Below, piece by piece: positions 1 through 13,800 of a stretch of DNA of 64,000 nt. This DNA is from Icerya purchasi (lineage: Eukaryota; Arthropoda; Insecta; Hemiptera; Monophlebidae): NCBI GenBank assembly GCA_039619475.1, contig CM077115.1:154975774-155039773 (forward strand), read 5' to 3'. A program made the position numbers and the translations under genes. Every line of letters begins with the position of its first letter. Position 1 is the first letter of the stretch. The notes under the pieces are model-generated. The model saw only the letters and a list, made by a program, of their open reading frames with translations. It made no database searches and was not told the origin of the DNA.

Positions 1-83
1 TGAACGACCAATATATATATATATATAAAACACAATAAATATAATAAAATAGTCCGACCGGTCTCGTCATTTGTGCGACATAT

Positions 84-569
84 TCATTCGCCTAAAATAT
101 TCAAGTACTTATCGTAACGTGGTACCAATTTTTCGATGCCTTGTTTGAAAAACGTCCGTCCAACCTCGCCTAACCAGTTCATGACGAAATTCTTCAATTC
201 GTCGTTCGCGAAACGGTCTCTTCCCAGGGGGCTGTTTTCAACAGACCGCACAGATGATTGATCCGAAAGAATGTGAGTTTCGACGGGCTTAACGTTTGTG
301 CAAATCTGTGTGCGAAGTTGATGGTCGACCGTTGCGCGCTTCATCTTCCACATAATCTCGTCCTTTCTCTCAAATATAAGGCACCATTGACCTGGAAATT
401 TCTTTATCACCGTACACTTTAGATATTTGTCGGCGAATTTCAGTGGGATTATGATTTTTTGCCCGCAAAATCGCACTATACTTTGTCTCTCAATGTTGGG
501 CAACCTATTCACGCGACGCTCCATTTCAAATAGACACTGGAAGCGAGCCAAACAAGATACCGGTTTCAT
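84..569 (-). pseudogene. ORF ending in a mariner transposase C-terminus
   Basis: An open frame of 161 codons. Its last 45 residues or so (from about residue 117, genomic 84-220) read like the C-terminal tail of mariner transposases, with FANDELKNFVMNWL and KLVPRYDKYLN, which match the family pattern of a basic/aromatic tail ending in LVPRYDKCL. Residues 1-115 show no catalytic aspartates and no helix-turn-helix that I recognise. The ORF is therefore not a full transposase, which would be about 345 residues, but a decayed or rearranged remnant. Seen: the tail motif. Inferred: mariner origin. The unexplained N-terminal part could be sequence fused by deletion. Confidence 0.6.
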
Positions 570-1223
570 TTTTTCACGAGGAGATAGAGAATGAAAACCG
601 GTTTCATTTAATCCGAAGTGGGGGCTGTACGTTAAGCTAGGTAGAAACTATGCGCGAGTGTAACTTACTTATCGATCCTCCTTCTTTACTGTTACTTACT
701 TCTCATTAAACATTTACTCCCTTTCTACAGGAAATTGTTAAAAGTCACTTAAAGTTATATTTATTTAATAAAAATAAGAGATTGTATATTAATCGTTTTT
801 GATATTACGTCCTAAATCAAAGCTATCGTCTTTATTTATTTATTTTTTTTAAATCATGTAGAATTATTACACCTTGTGTATTAATGCAATATTTATTGCA
901 TAAAATTCGCTTTTAGCAAAACTGAAAAGAAAAAAAATCTGTTTTAAAATTTCTGTTTATTCAGATATACAGTGTTAATAGACAGAACCAATTTTCCTTC
1001 GTTTTAAAAACTTAATTTTAACTGATAAACACTGACTAACGTGAGACCTATAACAATTTTTGAATTTTAATATAAACAAGCGTTCATAAATTTCGACCCT
1101 TATGACGATATATGTGCATTAGTTTTTTTTTCTTAGCCCGACTTTCGCTCTTTGGCCAGTTTTAATATGTACACTAAATAACGATTATCATTTCGTATAA
1201 ATTTAAGTGGAATATGTATATGT

Positions 1224-1299
<76 letters not shown>

Positions 1300-2709
1300 T
1301 ATTAAATATTAAATATTAAAGTGTAACAATGCTTTAATTCATTTATTTTAGAACATAGTTCGCTTTGTGCTATATTAGTTTTAGATGATATGTATATGTA
1401 TGTATGGATGTAAAAAATTTAAAAAACAGGTGTTGATAAATTATTCAGATTATCTGAGCATGCCGGGAATTTGAATATTAGTTTATTGAAAATGAAACTT
1501 TTCGTTCCGTTTTAATGTTTGTCATTAATATGAACCACTCACAAGGAAAATTAATCGTAGTACTATTTTTCTGATTTTCTTTTTTCGATTGTTTTTATCT
1601 CGTTGACTTTAATAAGACACATTTTTATTAAAATATGTCGATTATTTTATATTCAAATGCTTCGTAACGGGGGTTTTAAAGACCATGTTCTATATGTACT
1701 GTTTTTTTCTAAAGAATAAAAACTTAATATAAGCGAATGCTTTAACCAAGGTATCACATATAGTAATAGATGAAGAATTAGTTTACTTGATGAGAACATT
1801 TTACGATTGTTAAGTTCAAATTGGTCTGTTTAAAGTTTATTTTTGGTATTAATACATGTAAAATATCAACATAAATTAAAATTTTTCTAATATCATATTT
1901 TCCATTAAAATCGAAAAGTACTCAAACTTGTTTGATTTTTTGGCCGGTGTACTTTCAAAATTATAGATTCTTTTTAATCCATTGTGAATATAGAAGACCA
2001 AATTGTCACTTTAAATTTTCATTTTTCATATCGTGATTTATGAAGATAGTGTTCACCACAGATTCGTTTTGTGAACTCACGTTTCATGTTCTATCTGAAA
2101 TCGAAACGAGTATAGTTTTATGGTTTAGTGACTAGTAAAAATCGTTATGTTTATTCTTCGATCATTTTACAATTTGGCGAAATAAATTGAAAATGTATTA
2201 TGTTCGAAATCGCATCGAATACTTTTCAATTATATGCATGTTTGTTACAAAATTCTGTATGCGCTCAGAATGCATTAAATGGGGTTTTCATTTTTTTTTC
2301 TTTCAGAATTGAACCATTTATAAATATGCATCAAAATTGATGTCGTGTTTAATTCCGTATAATTTTATGAAATTATTTTTTTCCTAAATTTATTAACTTT
2401 TAGGTCTCACCTTCACTTAAAATCTAACAGGGTCAGATACATCATTTGTTCAAACGCAAACATGACATAGAATACTGTCTACGTATTTCTCTCAGCAAAA
2501 GCCTTCTGAAAATTTAAAAAAAAAAAAAAATTTTATTAAAACAAAATTTGTTATGCATTTTAACTTTTTAAAAAAAATATAATTCGGAAAGTAATGTTTA
2601 AGATAATTGCAAGTTATATATGTGTTGTTTTTTATGATGTTATATTTTTACCTCCATACTAAAATGTTTTAAACGTTTTAAAAAAAAAAAAAAACAGAAT
2701 ATAAAACAG
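570..2709. other. Presumed coracle intron, no coding exon recognised
   Basis: AT-rich sequence upstream of the first recognised coracle exon. It holds a long (TA)n run at about 1236-1295, followed by a short tandem of a 7-base unit (attaaat) to 1320. I looked for protein 4.1 FERM or FERM-adjacent coding sequence and saw none. Its status as intron is inferred from the gene continuing downstream. Confidence 0.5.
1236..1320. repeat. (TA)n microsatellite plus 7-bp tandem repeat
   Basis: About 60 bases of uninterrupted TA dinucleotide, followed by three to four copies of attaaat. Directly visible. Confidence 0.95.
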
Positions 2710-2816
2710 AAACCAGTTGGCGGAGTTGCGGTATTACCAACCAGTAGTTCGTTACCGTTCAGTTTTGGTAGGAAGAAAAAAGATGCGGCCAAGCAACCGA
2801 CAGCGGCGAAAACAAA
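2710..2816 (+). CDS. cora: coracle exon (first recognised in window)
   Basis: Encodes KPVGGVAVLPTSSSLPF and then a lysine-rich stretch (GRKKKDAAKQ), and ends with a GTAAAT donor at 2817. The last codon is split: AA here plus T from the next exon gives Asn. The acceptor is CAG at 2707-2709. A second CAG acceptor 12 nt upstream (exon start 2698) would add four in-frame residues (NIKQ). The tract before the acceptor is poly-A rather than polypyrimidine, so this splice site is weak. The exon is supported mainly by phase agreement with the following exon. Confidence 0.6.
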
Positions 2817-5800
2817 GTAAATTTTCAAATATATTTTATTCGGATTTTAAATTTTCATTTTGCAGCAACAGAACCGTAAAATAAGGGAACGGAGCAGATA
2901 TTTTTTTAACGCGACATTTTTACAAAGGGGATTTTATTAGTAGACAGCTAAAAGCATTAGTCCGTGCTTTTTGTTGAATGCAACTTTTCAGTTTTTTTCA
3001 TTTCCTCAACGATAACGAGTAAGAAAGAAATGTTAATAATTTTTGTGCAAAATAAAAGTATAAATTTAAAGAGTACGGTGGCAGATTAGGAAACGGAAAA
3101 CTTTATAGTCGAGTTATTGAGTGGAATTAGGTAAAAGCTACGTTTTCAGTATCGAAAATTGACCGCTAAACAGTATTCGATTTAATTGGCATGATATATC
3201 TTCCGACCAAATTGTTTCACACTACTTAAATGACCGCAATGTCGGTATTCGGCGTGTACTTACTTGTAGAACGACGCTTATTTTGAAAGAGGGTAAATTA
3301 TAATGTTGGATTCAAGTTTAAAGAAAATTATGAGTTCCTAGTGTTCTGTACGCACATTTGTTTCCGCGTTTCTATTGTAATTTGTAATCTCGGCTTTTCT
3401 CGGTTATCCTTTGGAACAATTTACACCTGCGTGGTAAGTTTTATTTGTTTATCTATTCAACGCCGTTGATAAAATGTCTTTATGAAATGTACCGTCAGGT
3501 CTCACCGTACATGAAAAATAGCATCATGTGCCGACAAAACAAAATTGAAAATTACGCCGCTAACAAAAATTACGCATTCAGAAAACGAGCAAAGAAAATA
3601 GTTTTCAGTGGTGTACATTACAAAACCAGTGACTACCTTTGCTCAATTATGAATACTTCGTAAACGCCCAGGAGATATAGTCGCAACATCAAAAGTTAGT
3701 CGAAACAGAATAATCATAAAGAACTAGTCGACGAATTGAAAATCATACTGGCTTCAAAATTGAATCGTATTATGTTGAATGTAGAAGACTCAGGAATTTT
3801 CGAGTTAACCGCTTCTTTACCGCACGTATGGGCCAAGATTTTTCATATCTGCGAGACCAAATAATGGCTTACCTCACAAGGCTCTGTCCTGAGTCCAACA
3901 CTATTTAACTTAGTTATTAATGACGTAACTGATCAAATAAAGCTCCCAATGAAATCGAATGATCAATTTAGTTTTGACTTATGCCGAGGGTGATTTCAGC
4001 AAAGTGTATGATTGGTCGTCAGAAGAAAATCACATTAGGAGGAGTAACACGCATATTTTAAATTAGTCGCGTCGTTGCATTTAAATTGTCATTACTATTC
4101 ATTTGACGGCTGCGATGTTTTGGTAAACGAGTTAAATCTTATTTATTCTTACCGAATTTTTACATTAGTGGAATCGATAATGAAGAAGACGCTGGAAAGG
4201 AAACTGTTAATCACAATAGCGGTTCTGTTACTACAAACACGAATGTTGTCATTACCGAATTTGTTGATAAAGAAAAAGAATCGGCCGACAAAGCCAAGCC
4301 CTCCGAACAAAAGATAAAAGAAACGTCGGCTTTGAACGCTAAATTTGGCAAAAAGTCCCGCGATGAACACAAAAAGGACAAAGACAGTGAAAAGAAAGAA
4401 AAATCCAAAGCTACGAAGGTATTATAAATTTTTCCTTTAAATTAAAATGTTTTTGTTATTGTTTTTATTTTATTATTTTTGTACTGATTTTTTGCACGTT
4501 TCTTTTATATATATATATGTTTTTAAAAGTAGAGTAATAAATGACTTTGTCGGTCATTGCGATTCTTTTATTTTCCTTTTTTTTTTTTTTTTGTGAAAAT
4601 AGGCTGCAGTTAATTTTTTATTTTTCGCGAATGAGTACTAATGCATGGAGTAGTATGACGCAATTTTTGACTAGCTTTATATATACATTTTTTTTTTTTT
4701 TTAAAAAAAAACAATTTTACTATTGAAAAATTGATTAATTTTAAATCGCGCGTTAAACCATCGCGACATCTATTAATTTTTTATTTGGAAATTTTGTCAA
4801 ACTGTCAAAATTATTGATTCATGCGGAAAATTTATAATCAAATTGGTATACTTACAATTTGTACGCTAAACTGAAAAATATCATTTAATTCACTGGCATA
4901 TAACTTGTTAAATGCGGGGTTTAATATTTACGAAGCGCGGGTGTAGCATTCGGATATCCGTGGCAAAGAGAAATAATAACTTTTTCTTAATTAAATATTT
5001 TCGATATTTAAAATATATTAAATTGTTATTCAAAAATATATCAACTTTCCTTATACCGAGTGAAAATTCAAACTTTAAGTACAGGAGAAGATAAAGTGAC
5101 AGTTCACGCAATTTCAAGAACCATTTACACAACTGTTATCTTTTTTGTTTTTTACTTTCAATTCTAAGAATACAAAACAACGATTTTCTATTCAATCAAA
5201 AATACTTTTTTAGATTCGTGGTTTTTTGTACTTTCTGAAAATCGCCGCATAGTGCACATTTATTTTCGATTTATTCTCTATAGCAAACTTTTTTCTTCGC
5301 CTTTTATTTTAAAAACATTTTTTATTATGATGAAGAGTTCATCTTAAAAATACTACCGTCTCAATGTGATACGCTTTTGTTAAAAGGCAATGCTTAAGAC
5401 ACTAGGAATGTTTCCATTAGAAAATTAATAAAGTGGTTCTATGAAGGGGAAAAGTACAGTTACGGTTTAAAAAAAAAACGCATTTTTCAACATTTTTTTT
5501 ATAAAGAAATTTTTATTCGATCATAATGAAACACCTGTACGCTTATTAACATACCCTTGAAGTATAGAAAAATATAAAATACGCGGCTATACTGCAAAGA
5601 GAACTCTGCAAATAATTTATGGGAATCTTGAACGTCGCAGTTTCGCTCTTAAATAGTCTAGCAAAAAAAAAAAAAAAAGAAAAAAAGAAGGGTATGTTAA
5701 TTACACTTATATAATTTGTCGCCAAACCTGTAAAAAGTGAAGAAAAAAAATTCAACAATTGTTAATTTTTCGTAGGTTTTTGAAATAAATTTCGAGTTTA

Positions 5801-8800
5801 TATTAATAAAATTTAAAAATTTTTAAGTTTAGTTGAAAGCTAATATCACTAAGAAAGATCCCGTAAGTTTTAGTCAAGTCGGGTAATAGACGACGAAAAT
5901 AAATAGAAGAAGCTCGAAAACTTCAAAATGAAACTTCCGAGAGCGTATTTTTAACGGTAAATTTCGCGCCTTTTAAGAGGGAAAAAAACGATTTTTAAAC
6001 TGCCCAATTGTATCTCCCCCCTTAAATGCTCTTCAGAACTTTGAAGCGGAGGTAACTTCACTTTTCGGAACTTAATACATATTTTCCCACGACAATTGAA
6101 ATTGTGAACATGGGCAAAAATTTAACCTAGAAATGAATTAAAAAACACATTTATGTTTCGTAGTATATAAATTACAACTAACACAATAGTTACGATTTTA
6201 TAAAAAAAAAACACGCTTCTAAGTGAGTTACTACTATCGCTGTGTATCGTTGTACAATTAACATATTTTCACTATTTTCCTTTGAATTTTTCTTTTTTGT
6301 TCGGGCCCGTCAGTGGTTTTAAATTCTTTTTTCTATATGCATTTTTACTATTTTATTCTTGCACAAATCCGATTATCGGCGATTTTAAGGCATCAGAAGC
6401 CACACAGTCTCGCGCGAACTTTTTTCTATTCACATCTCCTACTTCGGAATACATTCTCACTCGGTATTAGGAGGGTTAAACTCTTTTCAACGACGAATGA
6501 TCGCTTAAATTAGAAAAACAATCCCTGTCTTCTTTTAAAGGTTTTTGATAAATACCGTAAAGATACATTTTTTAATCTTAATTTTAAAGAAAAACAATTA
6601 TCTTTTATCGTTTTTGATGCACTACCCAATACCGCTGGTAACCATTAAAATTTGCGACCGTTTTATTTCAGTTAAATCGCTTTTCCCGCAAAATTGCCCT
6701 TATCATCACTGCGCTTATTTATTTATTTTTTTTTATTTTTCCCCCGTTTTATTTATTCCTGTTCTCGCTCTGTATTTTGCTACGTAGAAGTCCGTTGGAT
6801 TGTTTAGCAGTTTTAGTTTAAAATCGAACAAAGTTAAAAGTAAGGAAGACAAGGAAAATACGAACAACGAATTCGACAAGGATGGTGTCAGCGGAAAAAC
6901 GAAACAAGAAAAATCCGGCAGCGGCAGGGGGGGCAATAAAAAGTCTTTACCGTTCTTTAAAGGAAGCGGTAAATCATCCAAACTCAATTCGTCGGCCGAA
7001 TCGGAAAATCTTTCGCCGGCCGAATTATCGATCGATCAGACCAATACCAGCGACTCGTTCAATACGTCCGATAACTTGAACGGTACTCCGAAATTCACGA
7101 AACAGTACGACTACGTGGAAGAAGTGAACGACAAGAAGCATAAGCCGGTTGTCGGAGGTTTCACGTACGAGAATAAAAATGATTCGCTAGCCTCCGATTC
7201 CGAACGCAGTCCGAAATATTCTCCGACCAAAAAGGTAACCGCGTTGGCCTTCAACTATGCTCCCGGAGAGGCGAAGAAGGTCGCTGAAACTGCGGCCGAA
7301 AAGAGGAAGGCGCTACAAGAGAAGAACACCAACGACAAACCGCTTACGCCGAAACAGGCACATGCGATCGGAATATACGAAACGATCGGCGAAGGTAAAA
7401 CGACAACCGCCGCCGATAAATCGCCAGCGAGTAAAGTTAAGGTTTCGTCGCTAGCGGAGGATAAGACAATTCGAAGCGAGAGTATCGCTCCAACGAGCGC
7501 CGCTGCCGCCAAGTCGTCGGATGAGAAAAAGATCGCTAAAGATTTTATCGCCGTGGAATCTGGAACGAACGGCATCGGTAAACTGTCGTCACCGACTGCC
7601 GACGGTAAAAAAGCGATCGGCACTCCGGTAGATTCGTTTGGTTACTATAGCGAAGTGAAAAAACCGCAGAAACAACAGCTCGGAAAAGAAACAGAATTCG
7701 GTGTAACGGCGACAACTCCGCCCACCACGACCATTACTAGAACTACCGTTGTTAAAGACTACGATGAAGGAATCGCCAGCGGTACATTCCCGTACGGCGG
7801 ACCTGGTCGCAGTTCATTTTCTCCGGGTCAGACGGCAAATCGCGATGTAACCGAAATGTTTTTGGACGCGGAGCGAAAACACTCTTGGCGGCCGTCGCTG
7901 TCGAGCGACGACGGTGTCACATCGCCCGGAACGAAGTCGGCTGCGTCCGGTAACACTCCGCTAATCGTGAAGACGACAACTAAACAAACGCTACTACAAG
8001 ATAAGGAAGGAGTGACGCAAAACATCGAGGAAAAAGTCGAAGATCTGCGCTCCGGCGAAGTGACCGTTAATACCGAAGTGAAAAAAGTAATTATTTTTAA
8101 TTATCCTTTTCACCAATCTAGTTTTTTTTTTATTTTGCGTTTGTTTGTTTTAGTTAGCTTATTTACTGTTAGTTAATTTAGCCAGGCGTTTTTCTATGGC
8201 TTATAGAAAATGTTTCGCTTTTCTATTAAAATGCGCGTTCAAACGCTTTTTAGCGCACCAGCAAAATTATTTAAAACAACAAAAAAAGACCCTTAATTCT
8301 GATAAATTCGCAGCTTCCCATTTAAAATGTTTCAGCTCCCCCCCCCCTCTAATTATGTAAGCGCAATTACAGTAATATGCGTATTGAGCAGGGCGTGAGC
8401 ATCTGTGATGGGCCGACGACTTTGAAGGTCTTCTAATTTCGCCAAATTTACCGTAAAGTAATTTTATGGACATTACAGATTAAATCGTCACAATGGAGAG
8501 ACAGGCGAGTTAGGTCCGTTTCATTTTTTTAGTCGAAGAAAACGTGTAATAACAGTTTACTGGAGAAATCCGTCAGTAAAGAAACAAAATTTGTCTCCAT
8601 GTAACGTATTAGAAGTGTCGTGTAATTTAAAAGATTAAAATAGGAACTCGCTTATTTTCTTTAGAAACCTTGTGGCTTTACAACTTACTGTTGTAACGTT
8701 TGGTGTACAATAACGTACCATTATGCGCTTCCGTATGGTACTGCTGGTCCTGAGAAGAACACACGTTATCATTAGCTCTATCATTTTACTTGCGCGTTAA

Positions 8801-9395
8801 AAAAACATTTGCATGAATTTTCTTTTATGTACCGTAGATGCAAAATCTATAGTCAGTCAGCATGGTTATTTCGCTTTTGTGCATTTTCTCTTTTTTTGAA
8901 TATTTTATTATAGGCTGAAGGATTAGACAGTAGCGGACGATCACCGTATATCATGGCTACTGCAGTTACCACGCGCACAGCTACCACACATGAGGATTTG
9001 GAAACTAACGCGAAAACCAGTCAGGTATTATTTATTTCACTGCAATATGTATATAATGTACACATACCTACTGTGTATATATAATAATCTAATAATGGCG
9101 ACGGTGTGACTGATTAACACATTGAAGTCGGTAGGTATTTTGCCCGTGTCACAGACGGCCATTGACTTCATTGTGTTAAATTTATGTTGCGGTTTTGTAT
9201 CGTAAATTTTAAGACATCGGAAAATAAAAAGGCATTAAAAATGTGTCACAAATAAAGAAATATACTCTTCTCGATATTTATTAGAGTCTTCCTCTTTATT
9301 TTCAAGCGATTAATTAGGTGGACTCGCAGAATAAGTTACATTGGTAAATTGAGTGGAAAAGAGTGATTGCAATAGAAGAGAAAGGAAACACACAC

Positions 9396-9478
<83 letters not shown>

Positions 9479-10808
9479 GCCACGATAGCTAGTTGTTACA
9501 CCACTTGACTTCCGTCATGCAGATGATCCTGAATTCGATTCCGGGCAGTGACACAAACTATCATAAATAAATAATTGTTAGTAGCGATGTGGAAGGCAAT
9601 GGGAAACATGCATTAAATTATATGCGTACTATAGTCAGTATACAGACACACATGTGGCTGCATTTGTATATTAATAAATCAAACATTTACAGTCAGTTCC
9701 AAGCGAAGTCTTGTGTGTACACTCGCGTTGCTTATAACAATTGCCGTGAGCACTATGTCTATGCGTGTGTACAGTCAATAAATTTACAGATAAGTAGTCA
9801 CGATGCTTGATGCCGAGTGATACGACTAATGTTATGTATTATACGTATGCATATATATAAAAATTGTAATACGAGAATAAGGGACCCGCAAAGGTAACTT
9901 GCGATTTAAAAGTATGTTCTGTGAAGCCAGGTTCGTTAAAAAACTAATAGAATACTTAATTATTATTTCAATGTAAAAAAAATCATAAGCTAAAGTTATT
10001 TTAATGAATATAAATGTGAAGAAACGAATATAATGGATGAATATAAAGAGTGAAATGAAGGATATAATGCAAAGTGTAAAAGCAAAAAAAAGTAGCGTTG
10101 AGCTAAGTAATGCAAGTTGAATAATGACCTGTAGAAAAATGCCTATTATAGGATCAATATGCTGAGGGAAGTTAAAAGGATGTTGGAAAGGTGACTGAAT
10201 ACAATACAACGGCCGCTGGAGAGAGCAGAGCTTTCAGAAGGTGTTTTTCCTGCAATAAACAATCAGACGTCGGGGTGGTAGAGGAACTAACGATAAAAGT
10301 ATTGATTTTGTGAGTGAAAGAAAAACAAAAAACGAAAGAACAACTAACATTTTTTGCATAAAACTAATTTTTTAAGTTTTCTTTGATATTATAGTTAATA
10401 TGACAGGAATGAAATAGTTATTTCCTTCTTGGATTGTTAGAAATTTCGAAATAAGCCTATTATTAATTCTTTCAAATTTTACTAAAACCTATTTTGTTGA
10501 TCCTTGCGCTCACACACAAACGTACACATATACCGTAGGAAATGTGTGTAACGTTTAGATATTTTCCAGAATGTTGATTTGTACCGAGAAAAGTATAAAA
10601 TGTGTAATCCGCGTTTACGGTACATTGTATTAAAAACTTAGAAATATCATCAAGAACGTTGCTTATTCAGTCTGTAGATCATAATTCGTGATAAATTGGT
10701 TGGATGAACGTTGGCAATATTCAGAGGATATTGAACCAGAGAGTGAAGACTGTTAACTGATATGAGTCTTTCTTTATCTTTAGAATTCTCTGAATTATCG
10801 GACACATG

Positions 10809-10842
<34 letters not shown>

Positions 10843-13800
10843 ATTTTTTTTTCGGTAAATCGTGTAAAACGACGTGTTTACGAACATTATCAATTTCGCG
10901 CCATTCATTTTTGATGTATACAAATATGTCTTTCGAAAATATCGTTGTGAACGAAATAAAATGTGATCAAACGGTTACTGATGAATGCGGTTCTGAACGA
11001 TGACTGATGGCTGCAAAATGGTGGGTTTATACAGAGAAGAAAAATATTTTTTTTTGCACTGTAACGAGACAGAGTCTCGAAACTGCAACGGGACCAATAC
11101 ATATAAATAGACCTTTAGTGTTTTTTGTTTTTACGAGATTTTATAAAACTAGTTCATATGAAAATGAATCAGTTATTTTCGAACATTTTCATCATTCTCA
11201 TTCAAGTTTTTATTTAATTTTCCTAGATTATTCGGTATTAACGTAGCTGAGAAATGACGGTGATACTAGTATTATAACTGACCATTAACTAATTATCGAA
11301 TATATTTTATTTCGGTTTAATGCAATGTTAATTTAGGTCGAGGAAAAAACAGTTGCCCATACTACGAAAACCAGTAACACTAGACAAGAACAAAGAACGG
11401 TAACGCAAGAAGTTAGATCAACTTCGACTATAGTGGATAGTAATCAGGTAAATATGATAAAATACCTTTGGTAACTTTTCAACTATTGATCGGCGTATTT
11501 CGATATCGTATTACTTTTCATCTTTAATCGGATAAAATGCGAAAAATTCGCCGAAAAATTTGTGCTCTCAATAATTTTATTTTATTGCTGGCTTCGAGGA
11601 ATTTTATCTGCCACATGGTCTATTTTATTCGGTTAGTGAAAAATAAGAATAATCAATTGACGATGGAATGGTTGTACGGTAAACAAGTCTTTGACAGCGA
11701 GAAAACGAACGCGATCAAGCTCCGGCAAAGGGCGTGGGAATGTTTCCAGTATTGCAACCTAGATAGTGCCCTGAATTGGAAAAATTTTAACTCATTCTAC
11801 AATGACCGGCGCGCAACCTACGCATAACAATCACAAATCTCGGGTGTCAAACTAGTCAGAACATAAATGTGATAAAAGTAAGGTAGGAAGGGAAGAACCT
11901 TGATTGTATATTTCCCATACCGCATTTCCCCTTTTGAAACTTTATCCAGAAGATTGAAGGATGGGATGAATGGAAACTTAATACCTGACTTAGTCTCTTC
12001 TTTTGCAATTGAATCGACTCTGTCACTAAGTAAAACCCCACAGTAACTCGGAATCCGGCAAAATTTAATATTTGCTCCCAGTTCTGAAATATTAAGATAT
12101 GTTTCTTTTTTTAAATTTCATAAATAGATGGATGGAAAGTTACTATTCTGAAGAGACACGACAGAACTGGAGCTGCCGGATAATAATACAAATTCTCTCT
12201 TGAACTGCAACACATTTTCAGCAAATTCTGATGCTTTTTCAATAGCAAGACGCTCAGTTCTAAAACTAGAAGCTTCCGCAACCTAAATGTTTGCTCTTTA
12301 ATACCTTTTACAATAAATCCTGCCCCGATACCTTCATTAAATCCGCAGAATTTAGCACCAACTGTAAAGATGAACCGGTAATTAGGGTATAATTCTTTCA
12401 CAGTGCTTAGAAAAACAGAGTTCACAATGTTGCCAGGCAATTGATACATGTTTGGCTTTTAAAAGCGTAAAGATTAACATCTAATATTGAAAAATTAAGT
12501 AATCATTAACGAGTATAATGGCGGCAATGGTGATATATATTTTGATACGGATTAAAAGTAAATTTTCGTTTTTTCGTAAACCTGTAGCCACTAAGCCGTA
12601 AATCAAGCAGTTCGAGTATTAGCTCTACAGATTCCGGAACACCAATCGATTTCGATGAAACTGCTGGCGACGCAGGACTTGGCTTTTATAATGGCAACTT
12701 TCAGGTAATATTTCTAAGCAAAAAATCAATTTTCGTTTTTTTTTTTTTTTTTTTTTTTTGATTTAGTAACGCAACAGTGCGAATTAATAAGAAAAATCGA
12801 CTAATTTTCACATAGCGTTTTTTGCATTAATTTTGCTATTTTCCAGCTCAAAGTAACTATTAAAATGATGAAACTTAAACGTCTTACAGTTTCTCTTGGA
12901 ACTGATCTGAGCTTTGGTTCACTTTGATAGCAAATATAACTAGTGTGTTGAAATTACTGTTTTATATGGAGGAATGGAAACTCGTTTTAAACTGTTAAAA
13001 AATGCGAAAAATCTAACATTAGGAGTTATTTCTTGAAAGTCAAAGACGTGAAATAAATCTGAGAAGGGTATAGTGTTAATAGTAAATCTGCAAAAGATAC
13101 AAAAGTATCATTTTTGTTATAAAGACATAAACATTATATATATATATATATATATATAAAACTCAGCCTTTCGGGTCTCGCAAGAAGGCAAACTCTTTGA
13201 TCCCAAAATCTTTTTTCTTCTAAAATTCTTTTAGAAAAATCGTTTTCAATATTTAAAAAAATCTTAGCAATTGTACAACACACCACTCAACTTTTGTTAT
13301 CTTCTATAAAGTAACGGGGCATAATCACGAGGCAAAAAGTGTATTGTACCTCTCCGGGCTAAGAATAATGTGGTCATTAATATATTAATAACAACGTTAT
13401 TATTAACCCGACCTCCAAAATATTTTTCTGTCACAAAACGTGACATGCTGTATATAAATGAATTATTGTTAGGCTCATTCTTATATAGGAAGACGAAGTA
13501 CCGACAAAATAGATTGCTGGACGTTGTCAATTTTCCTCATTTCATACGAAGTATAGATGTGATAGAGTTGAAGATCCGGTGGTGTCCTCAGGTGGGGCAA
13601 GGGGTGAAGCACCTTAAGAGGCAACGGAAGGTCGAGTTTTTTATATATATATAAACTCGGTCATTTTGGCCTCGCAATGTGCTGTTCCCCTTGACTCCTC
13701 TTGCTTAAATTTCTATCTTTTTCTCTTCTATACTTTGTATAAAATAATCAAAATTTATAACGTAATTCTAAATCATGAATATAATATCATCATAGAAGTC

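Noticed and set aside
5546..5758. Short minus-strand ORF with a poly-Phe tract
   Set aside because: Arises from an A-run; it lies in a coracle intron and has no family.
6809..6817. Alternative acceptors CAG at 6810 and TTTTAG at 6816 for the large coracle exon
   Set aside because: Neither keeps the phase of the upstream exon, whereas 6788 does and has a better pyrimidine tract.
7255..7623. Antisense ORF of 122 codons under the large coracle exon
   Set aside because: It mirrors the GC-rich coding exon; the sense frame has phase-matched splice sites and conserved neighbours.
9832..10209. Hydrophobic minus-strand ORF of 125 codons
   Set aside because: Phe/Ile-rich composition is what AT-rich sequence gives by chance; no motif, no start context, and it lies within a coracle intron.
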